Source: an uncultured Pseudomonadales bacterium (GTDB lineage: Bacteria; Pseudomonadota; Gammaproteobacteria; Pseudomonadales; Porticoccaceae). Taken from it: a DNA stretch of 8,972 nt. The position numbers were made by a program, and so were the translations under genes. Below the pieces are notes generated by a model. That model saw only the letters and a program-made list of their open reading frames with translations. It searched no databases and had not been told where the DNA came from. The stretch lies in assembly GCA_905478725.1 (NCBI GenBank), contig CAJQJT010000360.1, positions 1 to 8,972 of the forward strand, in the 5' to 3' direction. Within the stretch, counting starts at the first letter, position 1, and each line of letters opens with the position of its first letter. This document shows, one piece after another, positions 1 to 6,522 of the stretch.

Positions 1-318
1 GATCCGTTCGCTCTCGAGATAGTGCAAGAACTCAGCGCCTATATCCAAAAAATAGGGACTATGACTCTGATGCCGATGCACGAAGTCACGGATCATTGAG
101 GTCCATCGATCAGAGTCAGTAATGGATTTAAGTATCGGAAAGCCATTGGCAATAAAGCCTTCGATATTATTGAAAAACAGACTTCGGTAGATTTCCAAGC
201 GGCGATCTTCAATGCCTTCCGGGGCCGGGTTGGATTGGGGGTTACGGATATGAGCAGCGAGTTCAAACTGAGCGCGCTGAAAAGCTGGCTGGGAGGCAAC
301 CTGAAGGTCTTTTCTCAT
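1..318 (-). CDS. bufC: BufC/HvfC-like DUF2063 protein, MNIO partner (N-terminal part only)
   Basis: This is the first 106 residues of a DUF2063 (HvfC/BufC) family protein; the rest lies beyond the left edge. The family supplies the partner of the DUF692 oxidase: by analogy with MbnC it is thought to bind the precursor peptide and present it to the enzyme in the cytoplasm. Visible hallmarks are a helical start with FQRAQFELAAHIRNP (residues 13-27), the IEDRRLEIYRSLFFNNIEGF block (36-55), FPILKSI (60-66) and the RDFVHRHQSHSPYFLDI plus EFLHYLESER stretches (77-105), all typical of the N-terminal domain. The ATG at 318 overlaps the bufB stop codon (ATGA, 4 bases). It has no well-spaced ribosome binding site of its own, which points to translational coupling with bufB and matched amounts of the two proteins. 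Nothing suggests that it is broken. Family assignment is confident; the role is inferred from the family and from the bufB neighbour. Confidence 0.85.
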   Translation of the reverse strand, partial: MRKDLQVASQPAFQRAQFELAAHIRNPQSNPAPEGIEDRRLEIYRSLFFNNIEGFIANGFPILKSITDSDRWTSMIRDFVHRHQSHSPYFLDIGAEFLHYLESERI

Positions 319-1211
319 ACCTTTGCCAGCTCAATGCCAGTCGCAGAGGGATTTTGGCTACCCTGTTCTTCTGTGTCATTGTTTTGATTAGCGTACTTGC
401 GCTGATAATCTCTTATCTGGTTGACTTCCACCAGCAGCTCATCAACTGGGGGAATATTAAAGTCTCTCTCTAGCAGGGTGGGAAACGACCCAAATTCGGC
501 ATAGGCCGCATCCAACAGCTGCCAAACCGGGTCAATCACATCGGCACCGTGGGTATCCACTCGCAGATCTTCAGCCTCTTCGTAATGACCGGCAATATGG
601 CCATAGGCAATGCGTTCACCGGGCAGTGCCTTTAAGAATTCATAGGGGTCGTACTGGTGGTTAATGCTGTTGACATAAATATTGTTCACGTCGAGCAGCA
701 AATTGCAGTCGGCTTTCTCTAATACCGCATTGAGAAATTCGATCTCCGACATTTCCTGCTGCGGCGCAGCGTAGTAGGAGACATTTTCCATGGCCATACG
801 CTCACCGAGAAAATCCTGAATTTGAATAATTCGTTCGGCAACATAGTTCACCGCCTCTTCAGTAAAGGGAATCGGCATCAGATCATAGAGATGACCACTG
901 TCGCTGCAATAACTCAGGTGTTCGCTATAACAGCGAATTGAGTGCTCAGATATAAAAGCTTTAATCGAGCGCAGCAGATCCCAGTCGAGCCCTGAGGGCG
1001 AGCCGATGGAGAGCGAGAGTCCATGCATAACAAAGGGAAACTTTTCGGTATAACTGCGCAGAGCTGCGCCATAGCGACCACCGACATTAATCCAGTTTTC
1101 TGGAGCCACCTCCATAAACTGTACCTGCTCAAGAGACACTGAGGAGAGAGGCTCGCAAAGCGAGCGCCGCAACCCAAGGCCCGCCCCCTGAACAGGGTAC
1201 TGATGCGTCAT
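315..1211 (-). CDS. bufB: BufB/HvfB DUF692 multinuclear non-heme iron oxidase (MNIO)
   Basis: A 298-residue DUF692 protein of the MbnB/BufB/HvfB type, close to the usual family length of about 280-300. MNIO enzymes use a cluster of iron ions and O2 to oxidise cysteines of a ribosomal peptide; members paired with EGKCG precursors are reported to make thiooxazole- or oxazolone-type copper ligands. The TIM-barrel fold is recognisable from GAGLGLRRSL (9-18), EVAPENW (34-40), MHGLSLSIGSP (62-72), SEHLSYC (96-102), HLYDLMPIPFTEEAV (107-121), MENVSYY (141-147), LLLDVNNIYVN (171-181), GHIAGH (204-209), VDTHG (218-222) and LLERDFNIP (246-254). Likely metal or active-site residues are H63, E97/H98, E142/N143, D174/N176, H205, H209, D219, H221 and E248; all are present, so it should be active. 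It lies 80 bases downstream of bufA and overlaps bufC by 4 bases. The ATG at 1211 has only a weak AGGA 11 bases upstream, and that AGGA lies inside a predicted hairpin. The EGKCG-rich neighbour makes the assignment specific. Confidence 0.95.
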   Translation of the reverse strand: MTHQYPVQGAGLGLRRSLCEPLSSVSLEQVQFMEVAPENWINVGGRYGAALRSYTEKFPFVMHGLSLSIGSPSGLDWDLLRSIKAFISEHSIRCYSEHLSYCSDSGHLYDLMPIPFTEEAVNYVAERIIQIQDFLGERMAMENVSYYAAPQQEMSEIEFLNAVLEKADCNLLLDVNNIYVNSINHQYDPYEFLKALPGERIAYGHIAGHYEEAEDLRVDTHGADVIDPVWQLLDAAYAEFGSFPTLLERDFNIPPVDELLVEVNQIRDYQRKYANQNNDTEEQGSQNPSATGIELAKV

Positions 1212-1217
1212 CAGCTA

Positions 1218-1241
1218 ATCGATCCTAGCGATAGGATTGAT
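1218..1241 (-). promoter_or_regulatory. Hairpin between bufA and bufB covering the bufB ribosome binding site
   Basis: Arms 1218-1227 and 1232-1241 are inverted repeats of 10 bases with one mismatch (A opposite C in the mRNA) around a UCGC loop. The 3' arm carries the AGGA at 1223-1226, the only Shine-Dalgarno-like sequence before the bufB ATG at 1211. Folding would hide it. No run of U follows, so this is not an intrinsic terminator. It may lower bufB translation or protect the 3' end of bufA mRNA, giving more precursor than enzyme. The structure is read directly; the effect is inferred. Confidence 0.55.
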
Positions 1242-1291
1242 AGTGTTAATGGTATCTTTCGAACAGACCAATAACGCGGGGCACAAGAGCA

Positions 1292-1672
1292 TTAAGCTGC
1301 TCCGCCGCAGCTACCTTCGCTATTAGCTTTTTCACCACCACAGCTACCTTCGCTATCGGCTTTTTCACCGCCACATTTACCTTCGCCGCACTTGCCTTCA
1401 GTTTCGGCTTTTTCCTTGCCTTCGCCGCACTTACCTTCACCACATTTGCCTTCAGAGTGAGCCTTGGCCTTGCCTTCTCCGCATTTACCTTCGCCACATT
1501 TTCCTTCGGCATGGCCTTCAGCAAGATTGTAGCCAGAGCGCAATTGATCGGCCTGGAAAGGGTTTTCCGAAGCAAAGGCAGTTGAGGACAATGCGACAGC
1601 TGAGAGCGCTGTGGCGGCAACAAAAGCTGAGCCAATAGCAGTAACGAGTGGATTGGTTTTGTGTTTATTCAT
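1292..1672 (-). CDS. bufA: BufA/HvfA-like secreted EGKCG-repeat precursor peptide (bufferin-type RiPP)
   Basis: A 126-residue precursor whose cysteines are the expected substrates of BufB/BufC. Residues 1-34 form a Sec signal peptide: basic start (MNKHKTN), hydrophobic core (10-30) and an AFA|SE cleavage site after A34. The product should therefore act in the periplasm or outside the cell, most likely as a copper-binding or metal-buffering peptide. The mature part opens with ENPFQADQLRSGY (36-48), a conserved-looking linker. It then becomes a tandem repeat with eight Cys at 59, 64, 77, 82, 95, 100, 111 and 122. The first six sit in EGKCG motifs arranged as three CxxxxC pairs; the last two sit in EGSCG. 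There are no other cysteines. The start chosen is the ATG at 1672, preceded by AAGGAG (1681-1686) at an 8-base spacer and fitting a normal signal peptide. An in-frame ATG at 1705 also has a Shine-Dalgarno sequence and would add 11 residues. A sigma-E-like promoter lies upstream. The family call is strong; the number of cysteines modified and the metal are inferred. Confidence 0.93.
   Translation of the reverse strand: MNKHKTNPLVTAIGSAFVAATALSAVALSSTAFASENPFQADQLRSGYNLAEGHAEGKCGEGKCGEGKAKAHSEGKCGEGKCGEGKEKAETEGKCGEGKCGGEKADSEGSCGGEKANSEGSCGGAA
1295..1507 (-). repeat. Tandem coding repeat: 54-base (18-aa) units followed by 33-base (11-aa) units in bufA
   Basis: Within bufA, residues 56-73, 74-91 and 92-107 are three copies of EGKCG-EGKCG followed by a charged spacer. 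Copies 1 and 2 are 18 residues long with spacers EGKAKAHS and EGKEKAET; copy 3 is shortened to 16 with spacer GEKADS. Residues 108-118 and 119-126 are two further units of the form EGSCGGEKANS, the last one ending the protein. The Cys spacing is 5, 13, 5, 13, 5, 11, 11. Codons vary at third positions between copies (GGA/GGT/GGC for Gly, AAA/AAG for Lys, TGT/TGC for Cys), so the copies are not a recent duplication and the peptide repeat is being conserved. Confidence 0.9.
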
Positions 1673-1680
1673 TGGACTTT

Positions 1681-1686
1681 CTCCTT
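1681..1686 (-). promoter_or_regulatory. Ribosome binding site of bufA (decides the start at 1672)
   Basis: AAGGAG on the minus strand with an 8-base spacer to the ATG at 1672. This is the best Shine-Dalgarno sequence in the window and supports the start that yields a standard signal peptide. Confidence 0.8.
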
Positions 1687-1689
1687 GTG

Positions 1690-1718
1690 ATGGCAGTGTT
1701 GCCATATCGTTTTTCCTT
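1690..1718 (-). promoter_or_regulatory. Alternative upstream start of bufA with its own Shine-Dalgarno sequence and hairpin
   Basis: An in-frame ATG at 1705 is preceded by AAGGA (1718-1714) at an 8-base spacer, and its ORF runs straight into bufA, adding MATLPSQGESP. The ATG is the first part of a perfect 6-base stem (AUGGCA, loop ACAC, UGCCAU; 1705-1690) ending just before the downstream AAGGAG. Ribosomes could start at either place. The longer form would give the signal peptide an 11-residue N-terminal extension. Confidence 0.4.
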
Positions 1719-1727
1719 GCATCCCAG

Positions 1728-1789
1728 TTCAGGACCGAATTGAGATGCTATTCTGACCTAACAGTAGCAAAGAAGTTTCACGACCGAAT
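1728..1789 (-). repeat. Pair of direct repeats ATTCGGTC(G/C)TGAA flanking the bufA promoter
   Basis: On the minus strand, ATTCGGTCGTGAA (1789-1777) and ATTCGGTCCTGAA (1740-1728) match at 12 of 13 positions and start 49 bases apart. The first runs into the -35 element; the second lies in the transcribed leader. They could be a pair of operator half-sites or two copies of a -35-proximal element. No regulator can be named. Confidence 0.35.
1752..1779 (-). promoter_or_regulatory. Sigma-E/ECF-type promoter for bufABC
   Basis: Reading leftward, the -35-like GAAACTT (1779-1773) is followed after exactly 16 bases by TCAGA (1756-1752). This closely resembles the gammaproteobacterial RpoE pattern (GGAACTT, about 16 bases, TCAAA or TCTGA). 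Transcription would start near 1745, leaving about 73 bases of leader before the ATG at 1672. Bufferin-type operons in other bacteria have been linked to ECF sigma factors and copper stress, which fits. No sigma or anti-sigma gene lies in the window. Confidence 0.55.
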
Positions 1790-1809
1790 AACTATTTAAA
1801 TCACGCAGC

Positions 1810-4800
1810 CTAACCAGCCTCCACACGAAAGCGTCGCAACTGCTCATCAATCTCGCTCCAACGCTTGTGCAGGCGCTTCAGTGACACTGGAACTCGAGTC
1901 TTTAACTGCTGGGCAAACAGCGACACCCGATATTCTTCCACCAGCCAACAATAGTCCAGCAACGCGAATTCAAGGGCACTGGAGAGTGGCTGATCTTCAA
2001 CCAGAGCCTGACGACATTCTGCTAATAAACCTGCGATTTCAGCTATATGCTCGCGATCTTTACCCTGCTGCGTGGTGAGCTTATCAATACGCACCTGAAT
2101 CGCCTTAATATAGCGCGGGTACTGGCTGATAATGCCGTCGGTGACAGTGGTTAAAGTCTCAGAGGCAAACAGCCAATCCAGTTGGTGACGAATATCTTCA
2201 GCGGCATAAATCGCCGGCAAGCCCAAACTGCGAAGTTGCTTTTGTAAACCATGAAGCCCCGGCAACAGAGATTCAATGGCGGCAGTATAGCTCTGAGCCA
2301 GCCCAACGACCTGCCCAATGCCCTGCTCATAAGCCTGATCAAACTGTTGTTGATCCCTGACAATTTGCTGGTTCGGAAATGCAGCTTGAGGCCCAAAAAT
2401 AGCCTGTTGAAAGCTGGCGCTAATCAGTGCCTCAATCAAGCGCTGCCGGGCTCCTACATTGGCCGCTTTTAGCGCAAGGTCTTTGCCGCGCAATAAATTC
2501 TTTTCTAAGTATCTAACCTGCTCGCGACCACGTAATAGCGCTAGCCGAAGCTGTCCTTGGCGACTAATCCGTTGCGCCTGTACAGGATTGTCCATCACTT
2601 CTAGAGACACCGAATCACCACAGTCACGGAGAGCGGGCCAAGCTTTAATACTAATCTTGCCATGCTGCAGTGCCACTTCTTCTGGCAACTCATCAAAGTC
2701 CCATTCAGTGATGCCCTGTCGCGACGAGCTCTGATCTGCGGCCTTCTCCAGACCCTGACTAATTTGCTGTTTAAAGTCCCGCTGCAGTTGCTCGAGACTA
2801 CGGGCCATGGCAATGGTGGCACCATGTTCATCTTCCAGTACAAAATTCATCTGGTACCAACTGTCGAGACTCTCTGGACGCCACTGTTCAGGCTCGATGA
2901 TCACTCCGCTAACAGTGCGCAGATGTTCCGCCAAAACCTCGGTTAGAGGCCGGTCCTGAGATTTGGCTTTGCGCAGGAAGACATCCACATGATCGGGCAC
3001 CGGCACAAAGTGTCGCCGAGTCTGTTTCGGCAGACTTTTCACCAGGGCGATACATTTGTCACGCAACATACCCGGCACCAACCACTCGAAGAAATACCTC
3101 GGTAACTGATGCAACAGTGCTAGTGGCACCACGGCACTGACGCCGTCCTCTAGATGGCCGGGCTGAAAGTGATAACGCAATTGATAGGGAATGCCGTCGC
3201 AACTAATAGTTTCCGGGAACTGCGCCTGCTCGTCCTGCGACAGTCCACGGAGTAATAGATACTCTTTATCTATCATTAATAATTTGGGGGTTTTGGCCTC
3301 AGCCTGCTTGCGCCATTTTTCAAAGGCTGCAAGATTGTAGATACCTTCAGGCACTAGCTGATCATAGAAGTCGAATATGGCCTGCTGCTCTACTAATAGA
3401 TCTCGGCGACGGAAACGATCTTCCAAAGCCTGCAGCTCTTCCACTAATTTGTGGTTATGGCTGTAGAACTGGCCCTTGCCACGATAGCCCTCTTCCACCA
3501 GTGCCTGCTGGACAAAGACTTTACGCGCCTCCTGTGGCGCAACCTGTCCGTAGACGCGATTTTTGTTTTCTACAATGCTCAGGCCAAACAATGTCTGGCG
3601 CTCTTTGGCCATCACCTGGCCGGACTTTTTATTGTAAAAGGGTTCGCTGTAGCTTTTTTTCACCAAATGGGCGGCCAGTGGCTCGAGCCAATCGGAGTCA
3701 ATTTTGGCAACGGTTAGGGCGAACTGCTTAGTGGTCTCCATCAGCGAGCCAGCCATCAACCACTTCGGTGGTTTCTTACTTAAACCGGAGCCGGGAAAGA
3801 TAAAGAACTTGCGATTGCGGGTACCGAGATATTCCCACTTGTCCTGCAGAATACCCACCTGCCCTAGCAGTCCGGATAGGATTGAGCGATGAATCGCATC
3901 CTGCTCCGCTGGCTCGACATTGGAGGTCAGTTTGAGCCCTCGACAGGCGGTGTGAACCTGATGATGCAAGTCGCGCCATTCGCGCATACGCAAATAGGAA
4001 ACATGGTTGCTCTTGCAGTACCGGCTGTACTGATTACCCGAAAGCTGCTGACGTTGCTCTTCAAAGTGACGCCACAGGTTTAATAGCGAAACAAAATCTG
4101 AGTTAGGCTCTTGCCATTTTTTATGGCTCTGATCGGCGGCCTGCTGTTTGTCTGCGGGTCGCTCACGGGGGTCCTGAATACTGAGGCCGGTGGTGATGAT
4201 CATGACTTCGGCGAGGCAGCCATTGTTGGCGCTCTCGAGAAGCATGCGAGCGAAACGGGGGTCCAGTGGAATATTTACTAGGCGTTTGCCGAGATTGCTC
4301 AATTTGTCGTCTGCGGTGACGGCCTGCAATTCTTCCAGCAACTTAAAGCCATCGCTGATCATGCGTTGATCTGGTGGATCGACAAAGGGGAAGTTGCGGA
4401 TGTCACCAATTCTCAGATGTAGCATCTGCAAAATAACGGCGGCTAGATTGGTGCGGATAATTTCTGGGTCGGTAAAGGCTGGTCGCCCGAGAAAATCTTC
4501 CTCGGAATAGAGTCGATAACAGACTCCATCGGCAACTCGACCACAGCGTCCAGCACGCTGATTGGCACTGGCCTGTGAGATGGCCTCGATGGGCAGTCTC
4601 TGAACTTTGGTGCGAAAACTATAGCGCGACACTCGCGCCCTGCCAGTGTCGATCACATAGCGAATCCCCGGCACTGTCAGGGAGGTTTCAGCGACATTGG
4701 TACTGAGTACGATACGCCGCCCACGGTGAGGCGAAAAAATCTTACTCTGCTCAGCGAGACTCAGCCGAGCATAGAGCGGCACAACTTCTGTGTGTGGCAA

Positions 4801-5757
4801 TTGGGCGCGCTTAATCGCCAAATTCACTTCGCGGATCTCCCGCTCACCGCTGAGAAAGATCAGTACATCGCCAGCTTTTTGATTGCTATGAATATCTTGC
4901 AGACAGTCGACGATCATCTGATCGCGATCCGTCTCCACATCGTCCGGGTGATTGTAGATAACCTCTACTGGAAAACTCCGCCCAGAGACTTCAACCACAG
5001 GTGCGTCATTAAAATGTTTGGAAAACTTGGCGACATCAATGGTCGCCGAGGTAATGATAATTTTGAGATCTGGGCGCTGAGGCAGCAGATTTTTCAGATA
5101 GCCGAGTAGGAAATCAATATTCAGACTACGCTCATGGGCCTCATCAATAATTAAGGTGTCATAAGCGCTAAGAAAACGATCCCGCTGAATTTCGGCCAAC
5201 AATATGCCGTCGGTCATCAGTTTGATCAAACTGTTGGGTGAGCTCTGATCGGAGAAGCGCACCTGATAGCCCACTGCTTCACCCATTTTTACCTTGAGCT
5301 CTTCGGCGATACGGGTGGCGACGGTGCGGGCGGCAATTCGTCGTGGTTGGGTATGGCCAATAAGACCTCTGACCCCGCGCCCCGCTTGCAAGCAAATTTT
5401 GGGAATCTGGGTGGTTTTACCTGAACCAGTTTCGCCGGCGACCACTATCACCTGATGCTTACTCAGCAGTTCGGCAATTTCATCAGCTCGGGCGCTGACC
5501 GGCAGTTCGGGATAGGTAAAAGCGGGAATAGTGTGGCGACGGCTGTCGGTCAGGGTCTGACTTTTTAGCAGTCCTACATGCCACTGCTGCCAACCTGCAC
5601 TGATATCGCGGCCGCGTTTATGCTGCTGAGAAAGTTCTCTCAGCTGGCGGCTAAGTCTAAAACTATCTCGGGTGCTCGCAGTTTCATCGATCAACAACTG
5701 AAGGCGTTGAAAATCTTGCTGACCGCTGGGTAGGTCAGGTGCTAAAGGCATTGTCAT
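1810..5757 (-). CDS. hrpA: ATP-dependent RNA helicase HrpA (DEAH box)
   Basis: A cytoplasmic DEAH-box 3'-5' RNA helicase of 1315 residues, matching the roughly 1300 of Escherichia coli HrpA. HrpA has been tied to mRNA processing and, more recently, to rescue of stalled or collided ribosomes. The motor core is complete: Walker A GETGSGKTT (108-116), TQPRR (motif Ia, 136-140), DEAH (205-208), SAT (237-239), LSTNVAETSLTVPG (351-364) and motif VI QRAGRCGR (400-407). A winged-helix/HA2 region follows (about 420-560), with the OB-fold part after about 600. The long C-terminal DUF3418 region (about 720-1310), distinctive for HrpA, is rich in Gln, Leu and Arg. The ATG at 5757 is 9 bases after the dnaQ stop; a second ATG at 5751 would drop only two residues, and neither has a clear Shine-Dalgarno sequence, suggesting coupling to dnaQ translation. 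The frame is intact throughout. Confidence 0.97.
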   Translation of the reverse strand: MTMPLAPDLPSGQQDFQRLQLLIDETASTRDSFRLSRQLRELSQQHKRGRDISAGWQQWHVGLLKSQTLTDSRRHTIPAFTYPELPVSARADEIAELLSKHQVIVVAGETGSGKTTQIPKICLQAGRGVRGLIGHTQPRRIAARTVATRIAEELKVKMGEAVGYQVRFSDQSSPNSLIKLMTDGILLAEIQRDRFLSAYDTLIIDEAHERSLNIDFLLGYLKNLLPQRPDLKIIITSATIDVAKFSKHFNDAPVVEVSGRSFPVEVIYNHPDDVETDRDQMIVDCLQDIHSNQKAGDVLIFLSGEREIREVNLAIKRAQLPHTEVVPLYARLSLAEQSKIFSPHRGRRIVLSTNVAETSLTVPGIRYVIDTGRARVSRYSFRTKVQRLPIEAISQASANQRAGRCGRVADGVCYRLYSEEDFLGRPAFTDPEIIRTNLAAVILQMLHLRIGDIRNFPFVDPPDQRMISDGFKLLEELQAVTADDKLSNLGKRLVNIPLDPRFARMLLESANNGCLAEVMIITTGLSIQDPRERPADKQQAADQSHKKWQEPNSDFVSLLNLWRHFEEQRQQLSGNQYSRYCKSNHVSYLRMREWRDLHHQVHTACRGLKLTSNVEPAEQDAIHRSILSGLLGQVGILQDKWEYLGTRNRKFFIFPGSGLSKKPPKWLMAGSLMETTKQFALTVAKIDSDWLEPLAAHLVKKSYSEPFYNKKSGQVMAKERQTLFGLSIVENKNRVYGQVAPQEARKVFVQQALVEEGYRGKGQFYSHNHKLVEELQALEDRFRRRDLLVEQQAIFDFYDQLVPEGIYNLAAFEKWRKQAEAKTPKLLMIDKEYLLLRGLSQDEQAQFPETISCDGIPYQLRYHFQPGHLEDGVSAVVPLALLHQLPRYFFEWLVPGMLRDKCIALVKSLPKQTRRHFVPVPDHVDVFLRKAKSQDRPLTEVLAEHLRTVSGVIIEPEQWRPESLDSWYQMNFVLEDEHGATIAMARSLEQLQRDFKQQISQGLEKAADQSSSRQGITEWDFDELPEEVALQHGKISIKAWPALRDCGDSVSLEVMDNPVQAQRISRQGQLRLALLRGREQVRYLEKNLLRGKDLALKAANVGARQRLIEALISASFQQAIFGPQAAFPNQQIVRDQQQFDQAYEQGIGQVVGLAQSYTAAIESLLPGLHGLQKQLRSLGLPAIYAAEDIRHQLDWLFASETLTTVTDGIISQYPRYIKAIQVRIDKLTTQQGKDREHIAEIAGLLAECRQALVEDQPLSSALEFALLDYCWLVEEYRVSLFAQQLKTRVPVSLKRLHKRWSEIDEQLRRFRVEAG

Positions 5758-5766
5758 GGGTAGTTA

Positions 5767-6486
5767 TCAGTCGCCGCCATTCATCCAGACACAGTTGCCG
5801 CTGCTTTTGTTGATTGCTTCGAGCTTCTGCTGGTGTAGCTCGACCTCTTCCTGACTGGCAGTCACAACGCGCAGAGGCTGGCGATCTTGGGCTAGGCGAC
5901 GGATGCCTCCGCGGCTGCTGTCTTGACCACCATCAGAGGACTGTTGGCCGCTGATATTAAGGTTGACCTGTCCGCCGGTCATCAGCAGATAGACGTCGGC
6001 GAGAATCTCGGCATCCAAGAGTGCACCGTGAAGATCGCGCTGGGAGTTATCGACGCCATAGCGTTTACAGAGGGCGTCGAGATTGTTTTTCTGTCCCGGG
6101 TGCTTTTGTCGCGCCAGGGCCAAAGTATCAATGATGCGACAGCCGCTCTCGATGACCTGATAGGCACCTTTGAGTTTAGCGATCTCATGGTTGATAAAGC
6201 CCACGTCAAAAGGGGCGTTGTGAATAATGAGGTCTGCACCGTCGACGAATTCTAGGAACTCCCGGGCGACAGTTTCAAATAGCGGTTTGTCCTCGAGAAA
6301 TTGATCGCTGATACCGTGGACTTCCATAGCGCCAACATCCACTTTGCGCTGGGGATTGACGTACTGATGGTAATGCCTGCCGGTGAGTTTGCGCCCCACG
6401 AGTTCGACACAGCCGATTTCAATAATGCGGTGGTCCTGGGAGGTTTCTAAGCCGGTGGTCTCTGTATCGAGGACAATCTGTCTCAT
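5767..6486 (-). CDS. dnaQ: DNA polymerase III epsilon subunit (3'-5' proofreading exonuclease)
   Basis: DnaQ of 239 residues (E. coli: 243), the proofreading exonuclease of the replicative polymerase core, bound to the alpha and theta subunits. All DEDDh catalytic residues are present: D7 and E9 in DTETTG (ExoI), D94 in HNAPFDVGFIN (ExoII), and H153 and D158 in LHGALLDAE (ExoIII). Residues 173-178 (QVNLNI) occupy the position of the beta-clamp-binding motif that in E. coli reads QTSMAF. A Gln/Ser/Gly-rich linker (about 179-195) follows, then the C-terminal alpha-binding tail ending in SSGNCVWMNGGD, comparable to the E. coli GGSCLWRA end. It lies between rnhA (36-base gap) and hrpA (9-base gap) on the same strand. 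In E. coli, rnhA and dnaQ are divergent; the tandem order here is as in Pseudomonas, as I recall it. No strong Shine-Dalgarno sequence is seen at the ATG. Confidence 0.97.
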   Translation of the reverse strand: MRQIVLDTETTGLETSQDHRIIEIGCVELVGRKLTGRHYHQYVNPQRKVDVGAMEVHGISDQFLEDKPLFETVAREFLEFVDGADLIIHNAPFDVGFINHEIAKLKGAYQVIESGCRIIDTLALARQKHPGQKNNLDALCKRYGVDNSQRDLHGALLDAEILADVYLLMTGGQVNLNISGQQSSDGGQDSSRGGIRRLAQDRQPLRVVTASQEEVELHQQKLEAINKSSGNCVWMNGGD

Positions 6487-6522
6487 GGTTTCTGCGCTTA
6501 TAATGTTGTGTTTATTGTGCCC

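Larger units (their letters stand above)
1673..1809. other. Intergenic region hrpA-bufA without a visible terminator
   Basis: The 137 bases between the hrpA stop (TAG, 1812-1810) and the bufA start hold the ECF-type promoter, the 13-base direct repeats, a small hairpin and two Shine-Dalgarno sequences. I see no GC-rich hairpin followed by a T run after hrpA, so some read-through from the rnhA-dnaQ-hrpA transcript into bufABC is possible. Confidence 0.6.

Noticed and set aside
93..299. 68-residue minus-strand ORF
   Set aside because: It is an alternative frame of bufC, whose own frame shows clear DUF2063 sequence.
1295..1507. Regularly spaced repeats that could suggest a CRISPR array
   Set aside because: The repeats are coding, contiguous and divergent at wobble positions, with no unique spacers and no cas genes.
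1246..1635. 129-residue Lys/Ala/Val-rich ORF on the minus strand resembling a basic repeat protein
   Set aside because: It is the second reading frame of the bufA repeat. The bufA frame has a signal peptide, Shine-Dalgarno sequence and known motif, and this one has none.
4726..5109. 127-residue plus-strand ORF inside hrpA
   Set aside because: It is antisense to the conserved helicase core of hrpA and has no family features.
5923..6255. 110-residue plus-strand ORF opposite dnaQ
   Set aside because: It is a shadow of the dnaQ exonuclease motifs with no independent support.
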